The notes beneath the pieces were generated by a model. It saw only the letters and a list, made by a program, of their open reading frames with translations. It was not told the origin of the DNA and did not search any database. The position numbers were made by a program, and so were the translations under genes. From NCBI GenBank assembly GCA_021648585.1, contig JAKISM010000047.1, forward strand, positions 1 to 14,318: a DNA stretch of 14,318 nucleotides, written 5' to 3'. The first letter of the stretch is position 1, and every line of letters starts with the position of its first letter. Of this stretch, positions 6,512-13,964 are shown one piece after another. Source of the DNA: Devosiaceae bacterium (lineage in GTDB: Bacteria; Pseudomonadota; Alphaproteobacteria; Rhizobiales; Devosiaceae).

Positions 6512-7549
6512 ATGTCTAACGAGAAAATTTCAAAATTACCAGAACCTTATGTGGATTTTGACCTTTTAATTCATTCAGTGCCCAGTGGTGATGAGAAAGC
6601 AGTTGCAAAAGTAAGAGAGCATGATGCGCAATTAACAAAGCCAGCTGGCTCGCTAGGTGAGCTTGAAGCATTGGTGCGCCATTTGGCACGTTGGCAAGGC
6701 AAAGAAAAGCCAACATTAGAAAACCCAATGGTAGCAATTTTTGCAGGCAATCATGGCGTAACAGCACAAGGAATTTCGCCTTTTCCATCAGAAGTTACAG
6801 CGCAAATGGTCGCAAATTTTAGCGCTGGAGGGGCAGCAATTTCGCAAATTTGCGCTCTTCATCAGCTCAATCTACGAGTGTTCGAGTTGGCGCTTGAAAT
6901 GCCAACTAAAGATTTTACTGTTGAACCAGCGCTTAGCGACAAAGATTGTGCAGCAACTATTGCCTATGGCATGGAGGCAATCGCTGGCAATCCTGATCTA
7001 TTATGTATAGGCGAAATGGGTATCGGAAACACAACGGTTGCAGCAGCGCTTTATGCGGCAATTTTTGGCGGCACGGGCGCTGATTGGGTAGGTCGTGGCG
7101 CTGGCATTGATGATGATGGATTGAAAAGAAAAGCTGAGATTGTTGATAAGGGCTTGGCGCTACATTTAGGTGAGAAGCGTCACCCATTAGAAATTTTAGC
7201 ACGGCTTGGTGGGCGAGAAATTGCTGGCATGGTTGGGGCAATAATTGGCGCACGACACAAAAATATTCCAGTAATTATTGATGGATTTGTAGCAAGTTCT
7301 GCTGCGGCAATTATTTATGGTGTAAATCCTAATGCGCTAGATCACTGTATTTTCGCACATACATCAAACGAAAGCGCCCATCAAAAAGCACTTGATAAAA
7401 TGGGCAAGGTTGCATTGCTAGATTTAGGAATGCGGCTTGGCGAAGGCTCGGGTGCGGCACTGGCGGCAGTGTTAGTTAAAACCGCCCTGCATCTACACAA
7501 TAATATGGCAACTTTTGCGCAAGCGGCGGTTTCTGGGAAGTCGGAATAG
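6512..7549 (+). CDS. cobT: Nicotinate-nucleotide--dimethylbenzimidazole phosphoribosyltransferase
   Basis: Cytoplasmic enzyme that transfers phosphoribosyl from nicotinate mononucleotide to 5,6-dimethylbenzimidazole, giving alpha-ribazole phosphate for CobS (named CobU in the Pseudomonas scheme). 345 residues, normal length. Motifs: KPAGSLGELEALVRHLA, FAGNHGVTAQGISPFPSEVT, GEMGIGNTTVAAAL, VIIDGFVASSAA, and RLGEGSGAAL with the catalytic Glu at residue 311. ATG start with AGGAG 5 bp upstream. It faces away from cobS; 95 bp separate the two chosen starts. That is too little for a cobalamin riboswitch on both sides, and no B12-box-like sequence was seen. The gene ends just before an extragenic inverted repeat. 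Confidence 0.97.
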   Translation: MSNEKISKLPEPYVDFDLLIHSVPSGDEKAVAKVREHDAQLTKPAGSLGELEALVRHLARWQGKEKPTLENPMVAIFAGNHGVTAQGISPFPSEVTAQMVANFSAGGAAISQICALHQLNLRVFELALEMPTKDFTVEPALSDKDCAATIAYGMEAIAGNPDLLCIGEMGIGNTTVAAALYAAIFGGTGADWVGRGAGIDDDGLKRKAEIVDKGLALHLGEKRHPLEILARLGGREIAGMVGAIIGARHKNIPVIIDGFVASSAAAIIYGVNPNALDHCIFAHTSNESAHQKALDKMGKVALLDLGMRLGEGSGAALAAVLVKTALHLHNNMATFAQAAVSGKSE

Positions 7550-7570
7550 TTTAGGATACTGACTCTAAGC

Positions 7571-7645
7571 CTTGTCATCTTGAGCGTTAGCGAAAGATCT
7601 TTAACTCTGCGCATAAGACTCTTCACTACGTTCAGAGTGACAAAG
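7571..7645. repeat. Imperfect extragenic inverted repeat after cobT
   Basis: The left arm begins CCTTGTCATCTTGAGCG and the right arm, read on the other strand, begins CTTTGTCACTCTGAACG. The arms are roughly 30 bp each with several mismatches around a short centre. The wording closely resembles a dispersed element known from many bacterial genomes (GTCATCCTGAGCG...GAAGGATCT), recalled from memory. It lies between convergent cobT and the LytTR gene and could fold in either transcript, perhaps acting as a shared 3' end. Confidence 0.55.
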
Positions 7646-7693
7646 TCTATGCCCCATTAAGCGAAAACAATAACAAAATCACTCAGTTCTTAA

Positions 7694-8470
7694 TCAAAGC
7701 ACTAAATCAACATCACTCTTATATTTTTCGCTAATTGGCAATTCACTTCCATCTTTCAATTTTACTACCCATTTACGCCCTGATTGTTTGACCTTGTCTA
7801 CCGCATCAAACGCCACCCAATGCGAGCGATGAATACGCAATCCGGGGTAGTTTTTTAACTCTTTAAGAGCATCAGAAAATTTCATATAAATCATTTCAAC
7901 GCCCTTATCAGTTCTTACATCAACATGATGATCATGGCTTGAAAGTGAAATAAGTTTCCTGCCCAGTTTCTTTGGCAGCCTATCCATAAACCGTAATATA
8001 TCCTTATCAGTTTCAATAACTATTTTGGCGACTTCCTTCTTATGTTCTTTGCGCTTTGAAAGGCTTTTACCAAAATTAGAAAATAGATGTAACGAAGTAA
8101 TTGTAATTCCAATTATAAAAACCGTTGACCAAAGCCATGGTAATTTTTCTAAGGGGAAGGCGATTTCTCTAAAAAATACATTATTATAATATATTAAAAC
8201 CGTAGCGGGAATAGTCGTAAGAAACACGATGAAAGAATATCGAAAATATTTAGAGGAATTTTTAAATATCTTAAAATGATCAAAGAAATAAACAATAGAC
8301 CAAAATATTGCACCGCAACCCAAAACTGCAACAGCCCAAAAAACTAAACGCATAAAAAAAGATAAATCGTGAAACGTTCCAAACGGACCAATAAAAGCAA
8401 AAATAAGCACTGCACTAACAGAAATTAACATTTCTCTTTGCCAGCTATATTCCTTCAAAAATGATTTCAA
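7694..8470 (-). CDS. Membrane-bound LytTR-domain transcriptional regulator
   Basis: 258 residues from the chosen start. Four hydrophobic helices (about residues 14-28, 39-62, 78-94 and 111-131) precede a charged linker (KRKEHKKE) and a C-terminal LytTR DNA-binding domain (about 165-258; LISLSSHDHHVDVRTDKG, IHRSHWVAFDAVDKV and WVVKLKDGSELPISEKY). This is the MHYT-less membrane LytTR architecture: a one-component sensor whose DNA-binding part is tethered to the membrane. Its signal is unknown. Start: the frame is open to TTG at 8482, but a strong GGAGG (8480-8476) lies inside those codons and points, 5 bp on, to a TTG at 8470. It diverges from the autotransporter, its likely target along with itself. 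Confidence 0.88.
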   Translation of the reverse strand: MKSFLKEYSWQREMLISVSAVLIFAFIGPFGTFHDLSFFMRLVFWAVAVLGCGAIFWSIVYFFDHFKIFKNSSKYFRYSFIVFLTTIPATVLIYYNNVFFREIAFPLEKLPWLWSTVFIIGITITSLHLFSNFGKSLSKRKEHKKEVAKIVIETDKDILRFMDRLPKKLGRKLISLSSHDHHVDVRTDKGVEMIYMKFSDALKELKNYPGLRIHRSHWVAFDAVDKVKQSGRKWVVKLKDGSELPISEKYKSDVDLVL

Positions 8471-8571
8471 AACTTCCTCCAAAATCTATAAATTACAATA
8501 ATTTACAACCAAATATAAACACGCTTATAATCATTCATAATAAAAATATCTTAATCATATAGTGAATAAAC

Positions 8572-8748
8572 ATGCAAATTCACGAAGAATATTACAAGTT
8601 CACGAAGTTGCACCCCTCAAACCCTTGCTCAACAATTTTTGTTCTGGTTTTAATCGCAATGAGATTTTGGATTCTGATTCGAGCTAGGATAATGGGCTGG
8701 TTATGCCCTCCTCTTGGCTTTGTAAAAGATGTGTTTAGGGGAATATAA
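8572..8748 (+). CDS. Possible 58-residue membrane peptide ending at the autotransporter start
   Basis: An ATG-to-TAA frame of 58 codons whose TAA directly abuts the autotransporter ATG (TAAATG) in the same frame. The predicted peptide has a polar N-terminus (MQIHEEYYKFTK), one hydrophobic stretch (about residues 22-35) with basic residues after it, and two cysteines. Against it: no good Shine-Dalgarno sequence before 8572, and the frame contains the 9-bp direct repeats proposed as a regulator site. A chance open frame of this size is quite possible; reported for its exact abutment. Confidence 0.25.
   Translation: MQIHEEYYKFTKLHPSNPCSTIFVLVLIAMRFWILIRARIMGWLCPPLGFVKDVFRGI
8579..8607. promoter_or_regulatory. 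Direct repeat TTCACGAAG x2, candidate LytTR site
   Basis: TTCACGAAG at 8579-8587 and again at 8599-8607, a period of 20 bp, i.e. about two helical turns on one DNA face. LytTR proteins characteristically bind two 9-bp direct repeats with an 11-13 bp gap (family knowledge). The location between the LytTR gene and the autotransporter fits. The sequence itself does not closely match the classical LytTR consensus, so the assignment rests on spacing and position. Two TTACAA words 10 bp apart (8493, 8503) lie nearer the LytTR gene and recur once at 8593. Confidence 0.4.
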
Positions 8749-11043
8749 ATGAGTGTCTATAGGGTTTCAAAAGCAAACAGACAACTATTGGCTTCAACCG
8801 CTATTGCCATTTTGATAATATCGTTAACGCCCAGTGCTAATTTGGCGGTCGAATATGTGATTGATGACACGACAAGCGCACAAAACGGTGGCAACACAAT
8901 AAATGCTGGCGATAGTCTGACTATCCTTGATACTGGCGTGATAAATATGAATACAGTAATTACCGATGCCGTATATTCCACTGGCGGCTCTGTCACCATA
9001 AACAATTATGGAGCAATAAATGCGCTTAGTTCCAACTCGCGCGGTATAGTTGTTTTGAACAGTCTCAACGTTGTTAACAATTATGGGACGATCAATAGTT
9101 TTCTGGATGATTCCGATGCAATAGCCGCTCCCCATGACAACAATATTATAAATAATTTTGGCACTATTGTTACATTGGGTCGATCTTCTGACGGCATTGA
9201 TGCAGCATCCAATGATACAATCGTCAATTCGGGAACAATCAATACTTCGGGCAGATTTTCCGAAGGTATCACGGCAAATGATGCCAATAATATCACCAAT
9301 ACAGGCACCATTGTTACGGCTGGAGAAAGGGCCGAAGGCATCTATGTTGTGGATGGTAATACCATAAAAAACTCTGGCACAATTACCACCTTGGGAGAGC
9401 AGGCAGAGGGCATAGACGTTAATGAAAATAATATTGTTGAAAATAGCGGCGCGATTACCACCAAAGGAGAGAATTCCGAGGGCATATATGCTGGCGCAAA
9501 TAATAAAATTACCAATATCGGCACCATAAAAACCGAAGGTTTGTATTCGCAAGGAATATATATTTGGGGAGGAGCTGACAGCGTTGTCACAAATATTGGA
9601 AATATTGTCACGGTTGGAAATTCTTCAATTGGAATAGAAATAGATGCCAGCGGCACCCCCACAAATCCCAATATAGTTGTTAATTCAGGTAATATCAGCA
9701 CATCAGGAGAATGGAGCACTGGCATCTGGACTGGTGGTGATTCCGTGATTAGCAATAGTGGCGCTATTATCGTTACTGGAGCCAATGCTAATGGCTATTA
9801 TGCTGAATCTGGCAATGTTTTCACCAATACAGGGAAAATTATCAGCACGCAAGCCAATGCGATAAATCTTGAATATTATGATTATACCCTCAACCTGCTT
9901 GCTCCATCTTTTATTGGTGGTGGGATTTTTCTGGGTAATAATGCGGCACCAGGGCCGGGGCGAGATGTGAGAGTAAACATCACTACTGGCCGTTCGCAAT
10001 CAGTGCTTTGGGATTTTTCAAACTATACAACAGATGCAAATGTAATAATGAATTTTGGCGGCGATGTTCCATGGGCGTGGAATGCCGCAACCGAGCAATT
10101 TGCAACCATTGATCCAACTGCCCTTTCCGCCGCGCCCGATATGCTCGCTGATATGGCTGGCTCGCTCTCGGATGTGGCTCGTAATAATGCTGATGATAAT
10201 AGCTGGTGGTTAAGCGGCTTTGGTAGCTGGTCTGGATATGATGCAAATGGTATTTATAATGATTATTATAATTATGGCGGCGGCATTGTTGGTGGTATTT
10301 CTTCAACTGTTAGCAATGGCTTTTCACTTGGCGCAATGGGCGGTTATGGCATTAACAAGCTAACAGTAAATTCCAAATGGGAAATTTCGCAAACTATTGA
10401 AGCAAAAGGCGTAGTTGGCGGTATTTACGGCAATGTTGAATTAGATAATTTCTTTGCCAATTTCTCAATATTTGGCGGCGCAATGGGCAATGATAGCTCA
10501 CGTTTGGTCAATGATAATCTAGCAACAAACTCGGCAGGCGAAACATGGGGCATAGATTACGCTAACGCCAATTATAATAGCTGGTTCATTTCACCTGAAT
10601 TACGCATTGGCACTGAAATTGAAACAGATGGCGAATGGACGCTTAGCCCAAGCGCTATGATACGTTATACTTCTCAAGCAATAGATGGCTACACAGAAAC
10701 AGGCTCAAACTCCAATGCAACCATTGGTGCAAGAACTGTGCAACTATTAGAGGGCAATCTTGAACTAGCGGCAAGCAAGCCACTTGAAAATGGCACGCTA
10801 ACCCTTGCAGGCGGTTTAGATTATCGTCAAGCACTAGGTGCGGCTAGGCAAAATGTAACTCTGCTGGGGCAAGTTTTGGCAATCCCACTTGATAATAGCG
10901 CACAAATAATCGGCTATGCCAGCGCCAATGCTTCTTATCAAATTGGAGGCAATGTAATGCTTGACCTATCCGCAAAAGCTTCTTTTGGCACAAATGGCTA
11001 TAAGTCTGTTGCTGGCTCGATTGGCATAAATGGCAAGTTTTAA
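8749..11043 (+). CDS. Autotransporter with beta-helix repeat passenger and outer-membrane beta-barrel
   Basis: Type Va secretion (autotransporter) protein of 764 residues. Residues 1-33 form a signal peptide (hydrophobic core LLASTAIAILIISL, cut near SANLA). Residues about 85-383 carry some twelve 24-residue repeats of the pattern NSGTI.T.G..S.GI...N.I., typical of a right-handed parallel beta-helix. A linker (about 384-484, including an AADMLADMAGSL-like helix region) precedes the autotransporter barrel (about 485-764: NSWWLSGFGSWSGY at its start, final strand ending in Phe, SIGINGKF). No protease triad, RGD or adhesin domain is visible; an adhesion or surface-layer role is a guess. AGGGGA lies 7 bp before the ATG. 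A terminator follows at 11062. Confidence 0.93.
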   Translation: MSVYRVSKANRQLLASTAIAILIISLTPSANLAVEYVIDDTTSAQNGGNTINAGDSLTILDTGVINMNTVITDAVYSTGGSVTINNYGAINALSSNSRGIVVLNSLNVVNNYGTINSFLDDSDAIAAPHDNNIINNFGTIVTLGRSSDGIDAASNDTIVNSGTINTSGRFSEGITANDANNITNTGTIVTAGERAEGIYVVDGNTIKNSGTITTLGEQAEGIDVNENNIVENSGAITTKGENSEGIYAGANNKITNIGTIKTEGLYSQGIYIWGGADSVVTNIGNIVTVGNSSIGIEIDASGTPTNPNIVVNSGNISTSGEWSTGIWTGGDSVISNSGAIIVTGANANGYYAESGNVFTNTGKIISTQANAINLEYYDYTLNLLAPSFIGGGIFLGNNAAPGPGRDVRVNITTGRSQSVLWDFSNYTTDANVIMNFGGDVPWAWNAATEQFATIDPTALSAAPDMLADMAGSLSDVARNNADDNSWWLSGFGSWSGYDANGIYNDYYNYGGGIVGGISSTVSNGFSLGAMGGYGINKLTVNSKWEISQTIEAKGVVGGIYGNVELDNFFANFSIFGGAMGNDSSRLVNDNLATNSAGETWGIDYANANYNSWFISPELRIGTEIETDGEWTLSPSAMIRYTSQAIDGYTETGSNSNATIGARTVQLLEGNLELAASKPLENGTLTLAGGLDYRQALGAARQNVTLLGQVLAIPLDNSAQIIGYASANASYQIGGNVMLDLSAKASFGTNGYKSVAGSIGINGKF
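9001..9897 (+). repeat. Passenger-coding 72-bp (24-codon) degenerate repeats
   Basis: About twelve consecutive units coding N-[NSTI]-[YFG]-G-x-I segments. The middle ones (about 9230-9515) are exactly 24 codons and the outer ones drift by insertions, for example GTPTNPN at about 9653. DNA identity between units is low while the protein pattern is kept, so this is an old expansion rather than a recent tandem array. Confidence 0.75.
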
Positions 11044-11061
11044 AACTGAGGACGCAAGGCA

Positions 11062-11094
11062 AGCCTCCGCCTATAAGGGCGGGGGTTGTTTTTT
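11062..11094 (+). terminator. Intrinsic terminator of the autotransporter gene
   Basis: AGCCTCCGCC pairs with GGCGGGGGTT (10 bp including two G-T pairs) around a six-base loop. It is followed by G and a run of six T, and begins 19 bp after the autotransporter stop. Confidence 0.85.
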
Positions 11095-11145
11095 GAAATA
11101 CCAATTTCTTGTCTAACTGTAATCAACTTGATGATAGGTAAAAAC

Positions 11146-12525
11146 TTATCCCACTTTCACACCATTCTCATAAATATAATTTGGCGCTTTGAAAGTAACT
11201 AATTCTTCAGCAGCAGTTGGGTGAACGGCAATCGCTTTATCAAAATCGGCCTTCGTAGCACCCATCATCATAGGAATAGCTACAAGCTGTATCATTTCGC
11301 CAGCGCCATGCCCCATAATATGACAGCCAAGCACCCGCCCGCCATTTTTTTTGGTAATTAGCTTAAATAGCATTTTTTCTTGGCTGCTACCAAGTGTATT
11401 TATCATAGGTCGAAAACGAGCAATATAGATATCAATATCTTTGTGTTTATCAGCAGCTTCTGTTTCACTTAATCCTATTGTGCCAATTTCTGGATCGGTA
11501 AAAACCGCTGTTGGAATAAGTGAATAATCTATTTTGGTCGGGTTATTGTTAAAAATTGTTTCAGCAAATGCTGCCCCCTCACGAATAGCAACAGGGGTCA
11601 GTTGCACTTTACCCGTAACATCACCAACCGCATAAATTGATGGGCACATTGTTTGTCCAAATTCATCAACATTGATTGCGCCACTAGAATTTGCAACAAT
11701 ATTAGCATTTTCTAATCCAAGATTATCAATATAAGGCACGCGGCCTGTTGCAAACATTACTGCGCCAAATTCAGCAGTTTTCCCATCGCTAAAACTAACA
11801 CTAACCCCCTCATCAGATTTTTTTAACTCTGTTATAGTGGTTTGATAGATTAAATTAAGCCCTCTTGCTTTAAGGCTTTGCTCTAGGCTTTTACGAACGT
11901 CCTCATCAAAATTTCGTAAAATTAAATCACGACGATAAATCAGTGAAACATCAACCCCTAATCCCAACAAGATTGAAGCAAATTCAACGGCGATATATCC
12001 TCCACCTTCAATCAAAATGGATTTTGGCAATGTCTTAAAATCAAGCGCCTCATTTGAGGTAATGCCAAGTTCGGCGCCCTTAATATTAGGCTTAAATGGC
12101 TTAGCACCAGTTGCAATAAGAATATGTTTGCCCCTTAGAACCTTATCTTGTTTTAGCAAGCGAACTTCATTTGGCCCTGCAATAATTGCTTTGTCACGAA
12201 TAGCGTCAACTTTCCAATTCTCTAAAATATTAAGATAAATATTTTCAAGCCGTTCAATTTCTTTATCTTTATTTTCTAATAAGGTTTTCCAATTAAAATC
12301 AGCTTTAACATTCCAGCCAAAATCAGCAGCAGTTTCAAAAATATGTGAAAAACCAGAAGCATATACAAAAAGTTTTTTAGGGACACAGCCCCTGATAACG
12401 CAAGTGCCGCCATAGCGATATTCTTCAATCAGGGCGACCTTTGCACCATAAGTAGCGGCCATTCGAGCAGCTCTAACCCCACCAGATCCACCACCAATTA
12501 CGATTAAATCATAAATATCACTCAT
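11146..12525 (-). CDS. gor: Glutathione-disulfide reductase
   Basis: FAD- and NADPH-dependent homodimeric enzyme that reduces GSSG to glutathione in the cytoplasm. 459 residues. FAD-binding VIGGGSGGVRAARMAA near residue 9; redox-active disulfide GGTCVIRGCVPKK (Cys42, Cys47); NADPH site GGGYIAVEFASILLGLG with the following IYRRDLILRNFD, whose arginines favour NADPH; second FAD motif IYAVGDVTG; and the C-terminal active-site VHPTAAEE (His435, Glu440). These separate it from lipoamide and mercuric reductases. ATG start with only a weak AGAG upstream. It follows the DUF2059 gene by 97 bp but a terminator lies between, so it probably has its own promoter or depends on read-through. Confidence 0.96.
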   Translation of the reverse strand: MSDIYDLIVIGGGSGGVRAARMAATYGAKVALIEEYRYGGTCVIRGCVPKKLFVYASGFSHIFETAADFGWNVKADFNWKTLLENKDKEIERLENIYLNILENWKVDAIRDKAIIAGPNEVRLLKQDKVLRGKHILIATGAKPFKPNIKGAELGITSNEALDFKTLPKSILIEGGGYIAVEFASILLGLGVDVSLIYRRDLILRNFDEDVRKSLEQSLKARGLNLIYQTTITELKKSDEGVSVSFSDGKTAEFGAVMFATGRVPYIDNLGLENANIVANSSGAINVDEFGQTMCPSIYAVGDVTGKVQLTPVAIREGAAFAETIFNNNPTKIDYSLIPTAVFTDPEIGTIGLSETEAADKHKDIDIYIARFRPMINTLGSSQEKMLFKLITKKNGGRVLGCHIMGHGAGEMIQLVAIPMMMGATKADFDKAIAVHPTAAEELVTFKAPNYIYENGVKVG

Positions 12526-12559
12526 ATTTTCTCTATCTCTAATATTGGCTCTTATTCAT

Positions 12560-12589
12560 AAAAAAGCCCTCATAAATCATGCGGGCTTT
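12560..12589 (-). terminator. Intrinsic terminator of the rpiA-DUF2059 unit
   Basis: On the minus strand AAAGCCC and GGGCTTT form a 7-bp stem with a 13-base loop, followed directly by more T (six in a row including the stem end). It sits 33 bp after the DUF2059 stop and 35 bp before the gor start codon, separating the two. Confidence 0.8.
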
Positions 12590-12602
12590 CTATAGTACTT
12601 AT

Positions 12603-12636
12603 ATTAAATATCCAAGCCCAATTAAATATCCAAGCC
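12603..12636. repeat. 16-bp direct repeat at 18-bp period duplicating the DUF2059 stop
   Basis: ATTAAATATCCAAGCC occurs at 12603-12618 (first base aligned) and 12621-12636. On the minus strand both copies read GGC TTG GAT ATT TAA in the same frame, so the gene end, stop codon included, is present twice in tandem. Confidence 0.75.
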
Positions 12637-13128
12637 TTTGGCACGTAAGCGAGATCGAACTTTAGCAAAAAACTCAATGCGTAAATTTGCTTCAAAAACA
12701 CCCATCACTGCTCGTAAGTCTTTGTTTATATCGACATTGCTTTGGGCTAATTTTTTACCGATATCGGTTTCATAAAAATCAACAATTTGTTGCAATTCAT
12801 CCATAGTAAAACGAGAAGCATAAACCCGAGCAAACTGATTTAGCAAACTTCCTTTATCACTAGCATATTCATTAATAGTTAGGCCAATGGCTTCATCAAG
12901 CTCGTCTTTTATTTCAGGGTTTTGTGTTATAAGCGTTTGCATTGTGTTTATGCCAGATTGCAATAAACTAAGCTCATAAATGCTTGCCTGATCAGTTAAA
13001 TCAACATATTTGCGGGCTAGTGCAATATGATCAGGAGCTAGCTCTTGCGATACTACAGGGCTTAGTGAAATAAACATTGTTGAAATAATTGCCAACAAAA
13101 GGGTAGGTAATTTATTTATTCTGGTCAT
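12622..13128 (-). CDS. Periplasmic DUF2059 protein
   Basis: 168 residues with a signal peptide (hydrophobic core LLLAIISTMFISLSPVV, cleavage near residue 27). The mature part is all-helical with the DUF2059 pattern, including FARVYASRFTMDELQQIVDFYETDIGKKLAQ. It has no recognisable catalytic residues. Function unknown; genes of this family sit beside rpiA and gor in many alphaproteobacteria (from memory), which supports the order seen here. ATG start, weak AGAG upstream, 41 bp after rpiA, so probably cotranscribed with it. The 3' end is duplicated (GLDI-stop twice). Confidence 0.9.
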   Translation of the reverse strand: MTRINKLPTLLLAIISTMFISLSPVVSQELAPDHIALARKYVDLTDQASIYELSLLQSGINTMQTLITQNPEIKDELDEAIGLTINEYASDKGSLLNQFARVYASRFTMDELQQIVDFYETDIGKKLAQSNVDINKDLRAVMGVFEANLRIEFFAKVRSRLRAKGLDI

Positions 13129-13169
13129 TAAAATTCTCTTTTATAGTTATTATTAAAAGCGTTTGCACT

Positions 13170-13862
13170 TTATTTTTCATATCTGGTTACACCATTATCA
13201 TCTGCAATTAAAGCCAAGTCACACATATTAAGGAAAAGTCCATGCTGCACAACGCCAGCTATATTTAATAAAGTGCTTGAAAGTCTATTTGCATCAAGAA
13301 TGCGGCTAAAAAAAGCATCAATAATATAATGCCCGCCATCTGTTATAAATGGTTCATTATTTTTAGTTTGTCGCAGTTTTAGTTCGCCATTATAATTAAG
13401 TTCTCTCATGCTATTTTTAATCTGATTTGTAGTAGTTACAAAGGCAAAACGATTTATTTCTATTGGAAGTGGGAATTCACCTAGAGTTGTTACCATTTTC
13501 GATTTATCAGCAATGACAATCATGCGCTTAGCTTTGCTAGCAACAATTTTCTCACGCAATAAAGCGCCCCCGCCACCCTTGATTAAATTCAGATCAGCAT
13601 CAAGTTCATCAGTCCCATCTACAACCAAATCAAGCTCCTCAACTTCATCAAGATCTTTTAGAACTATGTTTAAGCTTTTTGCCTGTTTCTCTGTTTCAAG
13701 CGAGGTTGCAACGCTTATACATTCAAACCCTTGTGCAACCGCTTCTCCCAATAATTGTACAAAATGACGAGCAGTTGAGCCAGTTCCAAGCCCGATGCGT
13801 CTTGCTTGCCCAATTTCCTTAATGGCGGCCTTTGCGGCCAAAAGCTTTGCTAAATCAGTCAT
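13170..13862 (-). CDS. rpiA: Ribose-5-phosphate isomerase A
   Basis: Interconverts ribose 5-phosphate and ribulose 5-phosphate in the pentose phosphate pathway, in the cytoplasm. 230 residues, the usual length. Motifs: phosphate-binding GLGTGSTARHF (residues 24-34), VVDGTDELDADLNLIKGGGG with Asp82, Asp85 and Lys95, then ALLREKIVA with the catalytic Glu104, and a C-terminal VQHGLFLNMCDLALI. ATG start with TAGGAA about 6 bp upstream. First gene of the rpiA-DUF2059 unit, 102 bp after the Lrp-type regulator on the same strand. Confidence 0.97.
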   Translation of the reverse strand: MTDLAKLLAAKAAIKEIGQARRIGLGTGSTARHFVQLLGEAVAQGFECISVATSLETEKQAKSLNIVLKDLDEVEELDLVVDGTDELDADLNLIKGGGGALLREKIVASKAKRMIVIADKSKMVTTLGEFPLPIEINRFAFVTTTNQIKNSMRELNYNGELKLRQTKNNEPFITDGGHYIIDAFFSRILDANRLSSTLLNIAGVVQHGLFLNMCDLALIADDNGVTRYEK

Positions 13863-13964
13863 AATTATTCCTATTCATTTTATTCTTGTATCACTTATTT
13901 GATGTTTGTGAAGTTTTGAATGATATTAGCTCTTTTAGGCAATATATTAACAACTTAATTGAAA

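Noticed and set aside
8824..9785. Long antisense open frames (242 and 147 codons) opposite the autotransporter
   Set aside because: They mirror the biased codons of the repeat region, give Cys/Ile-rich improbable proteins and lack ribosome binding sites.
9001..9897. Periodic repeats that might be read as a CRISPR-like array
   Set aside because: The period is 72 bp with poor DNA identity and the repeats are in frame; they code the beta-helix passenger.
11133..11150. GATAGG/CTTATC imperfect palindrome at the gor stop codon as a terminator
   Set aside because: The stem is very weak and there is no T-run on the minus strand after it.
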